From Crambe crambe (lineage: Eukaryota > Porifera > Demospongiae > Poecilosclerida > Crambeidae): 64,000 bases of DNA. The translations under genes were made by a program, and so were the position numbers. Numbering within the stretch: the first letter of the stretch is position 1; every line of letters begins with the position of its first letter. The stretch lies in contig OZ004594.1 in the NCBI GenBank assembly GCA_963924555.1, forward strand, positions 124,001 to 188,000, written 5' to 3'. Of this stretch, positions 35,230 to 49,220 are shown piece after piece. A model generated the notes under the pieces. The model was not told the DNA's origin and did not search any database. It saw only the letters and a list, made by a program, of their open reading frames with translations.

Positions 35230-38200
35230 ATGGACCAGCGCGATAACTTATGTGGAGCTGCCGGAGAGATGATGGCAGATGATTCCGACTTGGCTCTGGA
35301 GCAACAGTTGCACTTTCTTGGGGATGGTGGATCATCCGATAGCGAAGGAGACACTTGTAACCGCGAAGGATCGCGGTCTAGGGCTGTTTCTGATGTGAGT
35401 AAGAGAAGTGTACCCACTAGAGAACTGCTAGAACGCATGGAGCCAGACAGACTATCAGAAGCAGGCAGCTTGCTATCTAATTCTTCAACTTCACCTCCCC
35501 GTCTCAACAGAAATCTGCCGCTCAACGCCATCTTTGATAACCAGAAGGCCTTCGAGCAGTTCAGGCGCTTTTTACAAGACCAGTGTATTACCAGGAACCT
35601 CAGTTTCTGGCTGGCCTGCAAGGCCTTTAAAGATATGGACCCCACTGTCGTCAACCTCAAAGCTCTAGCTGAGGCCATTTATGTTAAATTCATCAAACTA
35701 TCAGCCCCTCAACATGTCACCATTTCAAAAAATACAAAAAGGAGCATAAAGATGAGTTTGGAAATGGGCCGAGGGCCCATCACTAGCAATCTTTTCAATG
35801 AGGCCCAACAAGAGATATGGGAGATTATGTCCAAGAATGAAATGAGACAGTTTTTGGTATCTGATAACTACAAGGAATGTTCTATGTATCAGGAACTAAA
35901 GAACGTGCCTGAACTGTTCACCCCTGGGATGGCAGCTCCGGCTTATGGTGTGTGTGGCGGTGGTTCTCTTCAGAATTCTGCCTCTGAGGATTCGGCATCG
36001 GTCACTACCGAGTAAGTTCTGTTAGTATGACTGTACTGCTAGAGTGTTGGTGTATGTGATCATGGCCTTTCCAATTCTCGGAAATAACACACATGGTACA
36101 TTCCTTTACATTGTTAGAGGTAGTTACAACTAGTGTGGTGTTGGAATGGCTGCATTATGTAATCCATTGGGCACTCGCAGTATTCATGATTTATTATGCC
36201 CCCTTCTCTCTCTTTGCAGCAGCGAAGTGGGGGCAAAGAGTGCAGTGTTTCATCCATCCTCCAGATCCCTCAACAGTAGTAACCCTCGTCGAGCGGTTTC
36301 TGACACAGAAGGCTCTCGGGTAAGACCTTTATTCTAAGTATGGGGTGTACTTCTGCTATGTCATTGAGATATGTATGAGATTTGTTACTTTCTTTTCTCC
36401 TCAGCCGAAGAAATCAAGTCGGCGTGTGTTTCCTGATGCGTACATCACAGCAGAACACACAGTTTCTAAGGAGGAGTTTGCTATGAGAATTCGTGAGAGA
36501 CTGCAAGCAGTTTTTAAGGATAGAGAAGCCATGACTCAGAAGGCTCGCGACATGCTGCGTCAACAAGGAAAGACTTATGAGGAGATAATGGCTGCACAGT
36601 GGTATGACTTGCCCGAATCCTATAAATACCTACTCCCAGCTTCTGTGGAAGACAGGTGCACCCAGGATAATTCAAGACTACGCCCTTCATCGGCCCACCA
36701 CATCTTATCACCTCTGGATATCCAGTCTCCTGCCTCCACCCTCTGCAGTGGAGCCAGTCATCTCTCTCACAGAGAAGCAGAACACATCAGCAGTTTGGCA
36801 GTAGAACAAGTGGAAAGTGCATTACGAGAGTTTCAAGTGACCAATCAGGTGTGTGCTCTGTGTGCCCTGTATGAGTGTGTGTGTGTGTGTCTGGCTATCT
36901 ATTTCTGATAATAAAGTGTGAGAAGGATAGGATTACCTCAAGTTGATTTATCTCCTTGCAGGTGAATATGAAGCGTTCACAGAAACAAACCACGAGTGGT
37001 TGTAGCTCTGTTCTGTCAGCAACCTCAGACTCTGGGGTGGGTGAATGGGGTACTAGCGGACTGGTCACGCCCACCAACGATCGTCTCCATGCCTACCTAC
37101 AACATCAAAATATGTTTGCATCGCGTCAGCCAGAGAGAGATCGCAATGCACAGGCAGCAGCAATTGCACTCATCTCCAACTCCCCACAACCGGACAGTTT
37201 GAACCCCCGTCTCCCTCCCCCAGTTCACCAACATCACCAAAACGAGGACAGACATCGCAGGCATAACATGACTCGTTACTCCAGCACAGATGACAGCTCC
37301 TCCGTATTCACCATGACCAGTCAGTCCACCACTTCAGACCTCTTTATCCCTCGCCGAACACCTCTTTATCCTGAATCTGATGAACCTCATCATTTCGCAA
37401 CCAAGTAAGTTTCATTTCCCTCTCTCTCCCATACATGAATTTGTCGATTAAAATCTTATCGGTTGTTTTCTTGTACCTGGTGTAGTCGCTACCGTAGAAC
37501 ACTCAGCACACCCAGGAGATCACAGCACATGAAGAACAGTCACGTCCCCTCCCCATTGGCTGAGCAGCAACACAGACCCCCTCCCCAACAGAGACCACCT
37601 CACCACCACTCCTCAGGTGGAGATATTCTCATAGTATACAACCTGGAGAACTTGGACACACCCTATGCTAAACGATTGAGTGGCAGTAACGTCACCCTGG
37701 GAGACTTCAAAGAGAGAGTCTTTGCCAGAAAGGGGAATTACAGGTAAATGGTGAAATCCTAGTCTTGTCTTTAGGAGTGTGTTGTGGAAGTCCTTAGTGT
37801 GGTGGGAAGGTATGATTTCACTGCCTTCCATGAAAGACTTCCATTCTTTCATCTGCTGTTTGTGGCAGGGAAGGGTAGATGCTGTGTCAACTTTAGACAT
37901 CCCTGCTGTTGCTGTATGGTGGCTTCCACGGTCTTCTAGTTTCATTGCGCTTGGGATTGGCATGCCTTGAGTTTGATGGGCTTTTAGTTGCTTGCAACTT
38001 GAGATGGGGTTGGATTCCACTTAAGAGAGAGTTTGGTATTTGTGCAGGCATCTCTAGTAATTGCGTTCCCACATCAAGAGCAGCTGTCTCTGGTCATTAA
38101 CCCTCAAAGATAAAGGGGTCTTTCAAGTAATCCTTTTGTAAACATTATGGTATGTTTTTACACATTTATCCTTTGATGTTCTTACAGATTCTTCTTTAAG

Positions 38201-38308
38201 AGTTTCTGTGAAGATCTTGGCATGGAGACTTTTATGGAGTACATGGAAGATGGAGAGATTTTACCCCTCACTGGAGGAAAAATCATTGGGAGAGTAGAGA
38301 AGGCATAA
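35230..38308 (+). CDS. AXIN: Axin (RGS and DIX domains), Wnt pathway scaffold
   Basis: Scaffold of the beta-catenin destruction complex. Exon 1 is long (35230-36013; MDQRDNLCGAAGE). It contains an RGS domain at about residues 97-222 (NAIFDNQKAFEQFRRFLQDQ, RNLSFWLACKAFKDM, FNEAQQEIWEIM). Next are a short exon (about 36221-36319), then 36405-36848 with KEEFAMRIRERLQAVFKDRE, which resembles the segment around the beta-catenin-binding part of Axin. Exons at about 36961-37406 and 37486-37743 follow; the second begins the DIX domain (NVTLGDFKERVFARKGNYR). The last is 38188-38308 (FFKSFCEDLGMETFMEYMED, ending GGKIIGRVEKA and stop), matching the Axin C-terminus. The classic short beta-catenin helix was not obvious. 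The last exon and its 3' flank are repeated at 54.6 kb. Confidence 0.93.
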
Positions 38309-39202
38309 CATAGCAACTATCTACAGACTTCACATGCAATTTCCCTCCTACCCTCCCTCCTGGCCAATCATAAAACAGACTCAGGACTTCCATACTCTAC
38401 ACAATTTTTTGCACAATTATTAATTTTATATTATTTCTATTTCCTTTTTTGTTCATTCAAAATTCTTTTCACCCTCTGTAAATTATACCTTGCCTCTCTT
38501 TTCACCTACACTTCAATTGCTCATGTGATAACATTTTTCTTGGTCATATCTTTTTCTGTGTCAATCATGTCATTGAAATTTAATGTTGCATCAAGTCTGA
38601 TTCAACAGGTTCAGAATCCATGACAGTGAAACTTAATAAAAAAACATATCAGTTTTGGAGTAGTTAATGGTAGTTAGAGCAACATAGAAAAGAATTGGTC
38701 CAGAGATTCTGTAAGCGTTAATGAGGCAATTACAGAGAACACCCAATGCCAGAGCTGCTGAAATCAATGAAGTAGTCACTGAAGAGGTTTCAGAAGTGAA
38801 GGTCTCTCTGGATGATAAATAATGTTACTACATCAAACGACTTATAACGTGATCTGATGGGAATGTTTTGTTGCCATGGACTACGGGAGAGGCAGATTAG
38901 TTAAGCTGGTCGGCATACCTCATCACATTGTTGGATCCAATAAAAATTTTATATTTCAAAGATAACTTGATCAGAATTGACTAGGCAGTGTTGTCAGTAT
39001 GAAGCCACTTGCCAGTTTCCCAACAAGGCCCCACTTCAATGGAGGAAATGGTGGGAAGCAAAGCCACATAAACCAGGCTTCAAAGCTCACCTCCCTTTCA
39101 TCAGATTGCTAAAGTTACACAACCTCTTATTAATGAGACTATCAGGATAATTGGAAGTCGGGCATTCCACAATAATGATCTATAGACCCATCAGTTCTTA
39201 GC
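38309..39202. other. Convergent intergenic region between Axin and PGAP1
   Basis: About 0.9 kb of AT-rich sequence carrying both 3'UTRs. AATAAA-type signals occur at about 38634 (plus) and 38938. The first 50 bp after the Axin stop are repeated at 54728-54770. No other feature seen. Confidence 0.6.
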
Positions 39203-42200
39203 TCAAATTCCCAATAAAACAAAACAATATATTAACCTCTTTTCATTGGAGTCTGGGCATGCATGGTAGAGGGTTACCATGAGGATCAGGATGATGGGTA
39301 GGACTGTGAGGAGGTGAGGGTCAGGTCGGAGCCAGAGTGAAAATCTATATGGAAACATAATAGCATTGATGCACCATATACACCACACTATACCACAGCA
39401 CCCATTGCAAAAGGTACAATATTATTTTAGTGCAATTGTGGAAGTGATTAGCATAGCAAGTGGTAATGAAGTTAAAGGAATGGTGGGCTTTGAACCAGTT
39501 AGCAAGCCTCCATGTCTGTATCTAGCCTCACCCACTTTTAGTATAACATTACAGGGTAATAGGTGACCTGATGCCTCTCCCCCAGGAGAGTAGAGAAGGT
39601 AAGGTTAGTAGTTCTAAACAGACCAGCACACAAGCCACCTCCAGTTGCCAACGGCGCTTGCACTAAAAAGACACATATAAGTGGATGGTGTGTATTCTAA
39701 ATAAAGCACAGTGAGACCGACTCGAATGAGGAAAGCCAGCAGTGCTAGAAGGAGACCAAGACTGCTACACACCCCCAGAGAGAGTAACACTCCTCCTGCC
39801 ATCAAGGACCAACTCAATCTTCCCCTCCACACTCGGCCAAGGCAGGTCTGAAAGACATCGGCACTGAAAGACATCATCACACATAGAACACGCTGGAGAC
39901 CACAGGATAAGATGTGGAGGACCATAGGGCCACACCCACTCCATAAAGGATTCAGCTCCACCCACTCCAGTAGCATACCATATCTAGAGGAACAATGACA
40001 TCATAATGATGTAATTGAGTGTTCTATAAATAGAATATGGACCTGGCAGCTGTATGAAGGAGTAAGAGAATCGATAGTTCCAGTATAATCCTCCGCCTCA
40101 ATCCACTAATACATAAGGCGGTTACCCAGGGCAACAGTAAAGGGGCATGGATGATAGTCAGCTTATCCAAGAGTGCAAAGGGGTCAGAGGTCACAGTGAC
40201 ATTCACCTCACAATGAGCAGCACTCCATAGCAAGAGGTAAGGGGGTGTGGCCTGAGAAGGCATTGGGACAAACAGGCTGAGATGGATAGTGAGGGACGAT
40301 GATGACTGGGAAGAGTAGGAGAGGGGAGGGTCAGGATACCATGGTACAACTAGTCCACCAGCCACACCCACACAGCTGGATTTCACATCAGCTCTGTAAC
40401 TTTGCCACACCTGAACATGTATGTATGTATGTATGTATGTATGTATGTTGAGCATGACGGTTACCTGAGTGAGTTGGGGGAGGGAGAGATTGATGAGGGA
40501 ACAGTGACCAGCCGGGAGTTGTAGAGTCATTTCTGAGGAAGGTAGGTATGGTAAAGGTGAGAGGTAAGGTGAGAGGTAAGGTGAGAGGTAGGGGGGGGGG
40601 GGGGGAGAGCTCACTGGTCCATGGGAGAGAAATAGTTGAAGGGGAAAAGGAGGAGGAAGAGCATTTCTGGATGAGAAGGAATCCCTACAGAGAGAGGGAA
40701 AGGACACCAATTGGGATATTCCACCAGCAGGTGAGCAGCAACTAACTGTAGTTCTCCTAGAAGGAGGTTGTGACTGGGAGAGGACCACATGAGTTGCCTC
40801 AGGCATCATTGCCTTCAGTTCACCAGTGCCACTCAGTATGTACTTTATCACTCCCTCCTTAGGGGGGAGGAGAGACCCAAAACCCGACACATCCTTGCTG
40901 CAAAGCAAATAAACATACACCTCATTACACATACATACATACATACATACATACATACATACATTCATACATACATACCAAGTGGATTTGTCTGGAGACA
41001 TGGCACAGACGTAGGCCCAAGAGGTCTGATCCTATGCATGAAGATATGAACTCATGATTCATGGAGTTGTAAACGTACTGTATTGGATGCCAGGAGGAGG
41101 CTGAGAGGGGTGTGGTCTTCCGCAATGAGGGGTGTGGCTATGTACTTGTAACCTTTCTTTACTCCTTTTTGATAGAACTCACTCTCACAGGTTACCACTT
41201 TGATGTCCTTAGTCTTCACTGCAGAGAGATAATGATTAATGAAGGAGTCGGATACTGTTCTTCAACCTTACAGTGCTTGAGAGAATCATCTGGTAAAGGG
41301 ATCTCTTTCCCACGGGTGAGGAGATGCTCAAAGAGGCTGTACCTAAGACTGGCATTCTTTGAGAGGCCTCGCTCACCGTCTTGTAAGAGAAATAAAGTTC
41401 TTGTCAAAGCCAATTGAACCCGACGACACCTGCACAATTGATTATGAGCAACCATCTCAAATAGGTCTGAATTTCACGTTGTTTATTGCTTAGTCTGCAA
41501 ATGTCATGGAAAACCTACAACTGGTGCAATCATGTGCAAATCTCCATTTTCACTGGCAATTCCAATGAGAAGTCCTTTTTCCTGTATGCATCCGCTAGGG
41601 GAATCTTTCTCTGTTCGCTTAATTGGCCACTAATTTGTATAAATGTGCGTGCTAATGGGATTAACCCAAGCTGCCTCCCTCCCTCCCTCCCTCCCTGTGT
41701 ACACACATACCAGACAATAGCAAGGTGATCAGCTGATGCCCAATTCCGAGGGATTGAGGAAGCCTGAGGGAAGAGAGGAGGCATGTCTTAGGGTCCCCAA
41801 TAAGAAGTGGGGGTGGAGAAAACTCACTCCTAAGTTGAGGGCTTTGGGGTCGACAGTGAGGAAAGTTGGAACCATCACATCCCTCTCTCCACCCGAAATA
41901 GAAACCAGTGTCACATGAGATGTGGTCGTGTTGGGGTTGGACCACACCTGCAGATGTGTTGTCATCACAAAGATAGACCAGACAAGTACTCACTTCATTC
42001 ATCCTCTCATAGAACTCGTGGAGTAATGAGTCAAATATCAGCACTGCAACAGAATCAACCATTAACAATGACTGCTGAGGTCTCAGTGGTGGGTGTGGTC
42101 TGACCTGGGTGCTGGAGGGGGGAGGAGAGGGCAATGATGGTTGTGACTGTGGAATGGTTGAAGTTAGGGTTAGCAAACAGCGCCTTTGCCATGATGCCAC

Positions 42201-43100
42201 CCTGTTACCATGGAAACGAACCCATTAAACTTGAAATGAATCGAAAATTAGTACCATAGAATGTCCAATGATGACCACAGATTGGGGGTGTGGCTTGACA
42301 CCCACATATAACGAGAGAATATGTTGAATAGCAGAAGCAACATAATCTATGACAAAGGTAAACATCCATTCATAATTGGAATATATGATATCCCTTACCA
42401 GCCTGGTTCTGGAGAACACCTCCAAACATTCCAGATAGCTCCTACACATACAATATGTACACATAAGGTACCGGTGTAGTCAACCCTTTACCATATTTCC
42501 TGTAAGGTAAGGAAATGTGGTAAAGGGTCGACTACCCCATCAACACATCCCAGTCCCTTCATTTTTAACATAATGCATCACTGTGTATTACTTCATTGAA
42601 GTTGATAGTGAAGAAGTCAAAATATTTCTTGTGTGGGAAGTCACTGAGGTGCATGCGCAGAGCAATGGAGGCAGATGAGCGTGCTTGCTTGTAGCTGCCG
42701 GCATTCCCAGGGAGGAACAAGGCTGGAATGCCGCGCAGTGGAAGGATGATGGATTCTACTGGGTGTGAGCTGCAGACAAAAAAAAAAAAAAAAAAAGTGA
42801 AGATGGTACAATTCCCCCTCCTCAGTCTCAGTACCTCTCAGTGTAATAATGCAGACTGTATTGAGGGTACTTTCCTTCAATCTCAGCAGGAAGATGAATC
42901 TCCTAATTATTGTGTATAGAGGGAACTGACCTAAAAGCCTGACCTGCACCACCACTCACTGGGTATTGTGGCCACTGATACATGTATGTCATCTCACAGT
43001 CCTGCTGGCCATAGTACTGTCTGTGCACCAATCTCCCACCACATACAAGCAGAAATATCACCGCACTCACACACACTACTGTACTTGATCCAGCAGTCAT
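39203..43100 (-). CDS. PGAP1: PGAP1-like GPI inositol-deacylase
   Basis: ER enzyme that removes the acyl chain from inositol of newly attached GPI anchors, a step needed for export of GPI proteins. Start ATG 43098-43100 ([20 protein letters not shown], a signal anchor), followed by [14 protein letters not shown], matching the conserved N-terminus of PGAP1. The exon at about 42830-42900 gives [20 protein letters not shown]. The lipase nucleophile motif is visible as VVIIGHSM at the end of one exon (about 42255-42290), continuing as [16 protein letters not shown] in the next (about 42170-42200), followed by SSPLQHPG. The luminal beta-rich part lies at about 40-41.9 kb. Hydrophobic C-terminal segments at 39.2-40.0 kb ([20 protein letters not shown]) fit the multi-pass end. 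It stops at 39203. The 5' exons have a decayed copy at 54.77-55.2 kb. Exon boundaries in the middle are uncertain. Confidence 0.85.
40409..40979. repeat. Inverted pair of (TATG)n/(CATA)n microsatellites in PGAP1
   Basis: Plus strand reads (TATG)n at about 40409-40447 and (CATA)n at about 40928-40979, in two introns about 480 bp apart. The two tracts are reverse complements and could pair in RNA or invert the segment between them, which also holds a 14-G run (about 40591-40604). Confidence 0.8.
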
Positions 43101-43267
43101 TTTGGCGACCCCTTACCTGATAACGATCCCTCCCCATTAATAATTTTAGAGCATCTGTCATGAATCAACATAGCTACAAAACAAGTGACTTTGGATAATG
43201 ACAGGACATGATGTCCGATTCATGTATGATGTCCAGCTTTGGGGGACTGGGGTCAGAAGCAGGGTTT

Positions 43268-43298
43268 TTAGCAACGTATAGCACTTCCAATGCTCAAA

Positions 43299-43333
<35 letters not shown>

Positions 43334-43504
43334 AGTATAACTTTGCCCAGCTGAGACAGAAGATCCCTCCCGCGGAGACCATGCCTCAGGTGCAGGCCCA
43401 TGAATGTTCCACATTCCCATTGCAAACCCAATCATGGCACCAAATTTGATCCTATTGAAACAGCTGGGGCCTCTCATCTGAGCTCTTCCTTGCACCGCCA
43501 TCAC
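43268..43504 (-). pseudogene. ROMO1: ROMO1 pseudogene (first duplication unit)
   Basis: Matches the intact ROMO1 at 55414-55653 but is broken. It starts [20 protein letters not shown] and keeps frame to GFAMGM, where a 17-nt gap removes the STGAIF segment and shifts the frame. A small insertion follows. In place of CCCCCCACTCTGG it has a run of about 30 C (43302-43331; G on the coding strand). The last codons (SIGSAIRC, stop 43268-43270) survive in another frame. It lies 47 bp downstream of the HGS-like stop codon on the same strand. Confidence 0.9.
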
Positions 43505-43551
43505 CGCAAACTTAGGAGCTTAGTCTATCCGAGCTTTCAGTTTAAAAGGGT

Positions 43552-45281
43552 TCAATCAAATGATATGAGAGGAGGTTCACTCTCCCTCCTGGGTTGGTGG
43601 GCTCCATTTGGAACCATACCCCCTACAGCAGACTCGACTGCTGAGGATATTGCATTTGGTAGCCTTGGTAACCAGTGTATTGAGAGGTTGGGTGGAGGTG
43701 GATCTTGGTACTGCATGATGGGGACTGCTGGGGTTGGGCCATTCCCACAGGTCCGCTAACATCTGGCTAAGAGGAGGGGGAGGAGGCTGCTGGATTGCCA
43801 TGGAAGATGTGGTACCAAAGCCAGATAGCTGCATGTTGCCAGGATCCAGTTGTCCAGGAGGTGGGGGTTGCCCTGAAGCCATGCTTGGAGGTTAATTAGG
43901 GTTGCCCTGGAGCCATACTAGGGAGCTGTGCCCCTGGGACCATACTAGGAGGTTTTCCTTGAGTGAGACTTGGGGGTTGTCCCGTAGCTGTGAAGCTGAG
44001 AGGGGTAGATATCCAGTTTGTATAGGCATGGAGTTCTGAGAGGCAGGAGGAGCCTACGTACAGGTTGAGGACTGTTCCTGAGCAATCAACTGCTGTTATT
44101 CCATCTCTCTCTGCATGGCCCCCTTTGTTCATACTCTGCCCTCTGGCTGATCAACACCTCCAGCCTCTTAGCCTGAAGTGATTGCTGGAACTCCAACTGC
44201 TCTTGCTTCTGCTGACGCAGCAGTGCTAGCTTCTGTTCCATCTGCATGCGAGCGAGCATGGCCTGCTCCTGCTCCATCTGCTTGACTTTATCCAGATGAT
44301 CCCTCCGCATTTTATTCAAAGTGACTCTAACCTCCTTGGCTTCATTCAGCTTGTTAAGCACTGCTATTTGCTTGGCTGAAAGAGAGATAGAGAAAGAGTA
44401 CATAAACCAAGCCAATAAGGCCTACAATTGTAACAATAAGGTCAACAGGTCTACAATTTACTGCATTGGTAGACAGATGTGCATTAAATAGGCACCTTTT
44501 TGTTGCTGGACATCGTCAATCTGTTTGAGTAGCTGTGGCTGCATGGCTGTGAGGTTCTGATAGAGAGAGAGGACAACAGGATCTGTGGCAATGCTCCCTC
44601 CACTGGAGTTGACCTCATGCAGTCGCTTCATGAACATGTCGATGGTGTTCCAAACGCTCTCAGCGAGGGGGCTGCCAGTGGGTCCAGCTGTCTGTGCTTG
44701 TGCTACCACAACAGCCTGCAATTAAAGTTTCTTAGTTTCTAAGATGTAAGTATGTGTACCTCTGGGCCAACAGCCCTGGTAGGGGCAGCAGAGGAAGGGG
44801 GAGGAGCTCCACCAGCCTGCTGAGTCTGCTGTTCCTTACGTTGTTCCCAGTACCTCCTATCCAGGTAGCGGGCAAGCTGTGAAAAAAGAAGGAAATAATA
44901 CATTCTTATTATCAGGAGCAGACAAAGTGGTTTTCTTCCTGCTCATTGAGGGACATGGCAATTGCCAGTTGGAGGTCCTGCTCCTCACCACCTCCTGGTC
45001 CAGAGGCAGCGGAACGTAAGACTCATGAGCAAGTACTACTTGGTACTATGTTTACTAAACTCACAGGATCATTGGTAGATTCTTGCTCAGGTTGGACCTG
45101 GGAATTAGATAAAACTTTGAGGTAACAGTGACTGGATTACTGCAAGACTTACTGTAGGAGCTGGATCATGGACGATTGAGGCATATATGGTGTTAGAAGC
45201 AGGAGGTAGAGCAGAAGGTGTGGTCGACCGAGGCTGGGGGTTAGGAGATGGGGCACGGGCAGGAGCAGATGAAGTTTCCAG
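43552..45281 (-). pseudogene. HGS: HGS-like gene, 5'-truncated and probably decaying
   Basis: HGS (Hrs) is the ESCRT-0 subunit that sorts ubiquitinated cargo on endosomes. Visible pieces in order: Pro-rich exon 45170-45281 (ETSSAPARAPSPNPQ), a ubiquitin-interacting motif at about 44935-45000 (EEQDLQLAIAMSLNEQEE), LARYLDRRYWEQRKEQQ (about 44760-44880), and the conserved core at 44458-44715 (GSIATDPVVLSLYQNLTAMQ). A long coiled coil follows at 44130-44380, then a Gln/Pro-rich tail ending LISFD, the clathrin-box terminus of HGS (stop 43552-43554). The N-terminal VHS and FYVE domains are not found in the 2 kb upstream. The tail changes frame near 43750-43800 without an obvious intron, and in-frame stops occur near 44080-44100 and 43895. 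Either small introns or lesions explain this; loss of the 5' half favours a pseudogene or partial copy. Confidence 0.6.
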
Positions 45282-45601
45282 CTATGGACTCGACTCACAA
45301 TGAATCTTGACGCTCTAAGAGTCCAACGTTACAAACAGGTGAGAAAGAAAAAGAGAAATATGGTTCAAAGGTCAGTAGCTACTGCGACTGTAGCACACCT
45401 AGCCAGGCTGATGAAGATAGAAACAAGCAAGGGGCCGGAGACTGCAGTAAGCCTAGGCCAGCGAAGAATGCAGGGCTGCAGCAAGCCTACATAACAAGAA
45501 AGTTCTGCACAGGAAAAGCCTCGTTGAAGGAAGAAGAGCACAGCATAGGCTTAGCTCGAGCCCCAATAGCATGCAATTTCATATGCAAAATAAGATTGCC
45601 A

Positions 45602-46170
45602 CAGATTTTCTGTGGGTGCAGGCTGGTAATAATAATAACAACAACATAAACAAACAATAATCCGATGGTCCCTAAATCACTATGCTCATCCCCATATCCC
45701 TAGTGATTATATGGGGACCCCTCAGCCCTATATACCTAGTGATATGGGAACGGGGGTCCCTAAAACTAGGGGGTCCCCATATCACTCCTACACAGGTGAA
45801 CTCTGCTTCCATGTGTTCTTATTATTATTCTACTTGGTATGTAAATATTGAAACGACTAACTTTTTAAAAAATGTTACCACTTGAAAAAAGTCCTGCAGG
45901 GGAATAGAACAAAATTACCAAGCGCTAGGAACATTCTCCAAAATAAATAAGAAATGAAAATAGTTAAAATAGTTAAAATAGTTAAAATAGTGGAAAAGCG
46001 AAGGGCCTGGTATAAGTTGCATGCGCATGCGCTCCATCATTTGGGGGGGATTCGCTATACTTTCGGGCACGTCCGTTACACAAATCGTAATAAACATTAC
46101 ATCATCCTAATTTTGAGAGCTGAGTCAGCAGCTAGTTCTAGACTGATAATACATGTAGCTAAGACATTGC
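45602..46170. other. Non-coding stretch with an imperfect foldback and short repeats
   Basis: An imperfect inverted pair (AGTGATTATATGGGGACC at about 45703 and GGGGGTCCCCATATCACT at about 45768-45786), then three to four units of TAGTTAAAA at about 45960-45992, then TGCGCATGCGC at 46022-46032 (the NRF1-type palindrome). No gene is supported here on either strand. Confidence 0.5.
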
Positions 46171-46807
46171 TTACCTTGTAGGTAGTGAGGGCATGAGAGC
46201 ATTTTATCTCTCTCCCCCTAAACATTTTTGGGATCAGGATTTTGGTCCCGCCATCAAACAATGTCTAACTAGTGCTAACAAGATTAAGTATGAACAGTGT
46301 TGAGGTAGGACATTGTTTTGGATACTTGGTCTGGTACCAAGTCCAACCCACATTATATAAACTGTCACACCACAGATCCCATCCCATTCTCAACACAAGT
46401 TATCTACTTGTCTTACCAGGTGTCATCTTCGCCTCTAACCCCCAGTCCAGTGCAGATAGGATATTTCCAACTTTGATGACATTAGTTATACTGGTCATTT
46501 TTATCTTTGACTTAGACAAAAGTCAAACAAAGTTGGAATTGTACACTGGGTTAGTAACCTACACTACTTATGTGTACTGTAGCTTAATAACATATACATG
46601 GCTCAAGGTTATTGATTTATCTAATCAAAGCTGACAAGGCTCAAGGTAACACTATTATTGTCTGCTCATAACAGTTGGTCATTCACTCCCCTCACCTTTG
46701 CATTCCGTATTAGCTAGTTGGCATGTTCCCAAAGTCTCCAGTTTCCTTGCAGCCACTGCAAGAGGACAACATGGTACATTATAGAGATTGAGAATTGATC
46801 GTTGTAC

Positions 46808-46840
46808 AGGATGGAGCTGCAGGTAACACAGCTCCATCCT
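46808..46840. repeat. Short perfect hairpin
   Basis: AGGATGGAGCTG (46808-46819) and its exact reverse complement CAGCTCCATCCT (46829-46840) are separated by 9 bp. Confidence 0.85.
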
Positions 46841-46882
46841 TGAAAATTGATGGCAGGGCTCAAGGTAACACTATTATTTTCT

Positions 46883-46998
46883 GCTCATAATAACAGTTGG
46901 TCATTTGTTCTACCATCAAGGCACTATTATTGTCTGGACATGATCATTGAATCTAATGCCAATGATGGTAGAACAAATGACCAACTGTTATTATGAGC
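46883..46998. repeat. Perfect 36-bp inverted repeat
   Basis: Arm 46883-46918 (starts GCTCATAATAACAGTTGGTC) and arm 46963-46998 are exact reverse complements around a 44-bp loop. A partial direct copy of the left arm with its flank (GCTCAAGGTAACACTATTAT) occurs at about 46630-46685, so this family has moved or duplicated locally. Confidence 0.9.
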
Positions 46999-47342
46999 TC
47001 TGTCAAATACCTATATTAGCTACCTGGTCTCTTTGTAGGTGGTCCACTTGAGGAGTACAGCATCCTGATCTGCAGAACTTGAACTCTCCTAGTGTCAAAC
47101 CAGTCCCTCCTTGCCACTGCAAAATTTTGCAAAAAGCATGGAGACATAAATTAATTATAATGCCCCCTACACGAACATCAGGTCTACATAACGCACTTCA
47201 CTTACCGGCTTGCAGTTTCTCTTGAACCCAAATTGATAATTATGTGCGCATGCGTGCCTAGCAGACCTTCCGCGCGTGCCTCACGCCATTCAATCATTGG
47301 CTCAATAATTAATTAAAGTCGACGACGTGACATGTGCGCATA

Positions 47343-49180
<1,838 letters not shown>

Positions 49181-49220
49181 TCATCTCATCACCACTATGT
49201 ATATTCATGCTCACTGTGAC

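Larger units (their letters stand above)
46175..47260 (-). other. Possible spliced minus-strand transcript upstream of HGS (leader or non-coding RNA)
   Basis: Several small segments have good minus-strand splice signals. One ends CAAGCCG then gtaagtg (exon from 47206 upward). Segment 47024-47116 is preceded by tttgcag and followed by gtagct. Segment 46696-46755 is preceded by tcttgcag and followed by gtgagg. A donor (CTACAAG then gtaagc) lies at 46175. The two internal segments start alike (TGGC then AAGGA). They could be 5' leader exons of the HGS-like gene or an independent RNA driven from the DDX47 promoter. No conserved protein is encoded. Splicing is read from motifs only. Confidence 0.25.

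Noticed and set aside
40789..41049. Thr/His/Ile repeat frame in PGAP1
   Set aside because: Generated by the (CATA)n microsatellite.
45300..45494. Short basic plus-strand frame downstream of the HGS-like region
   Set aside because: 64 codons, no recognisable family, overlaps the likely intron of a minus-strand gene.
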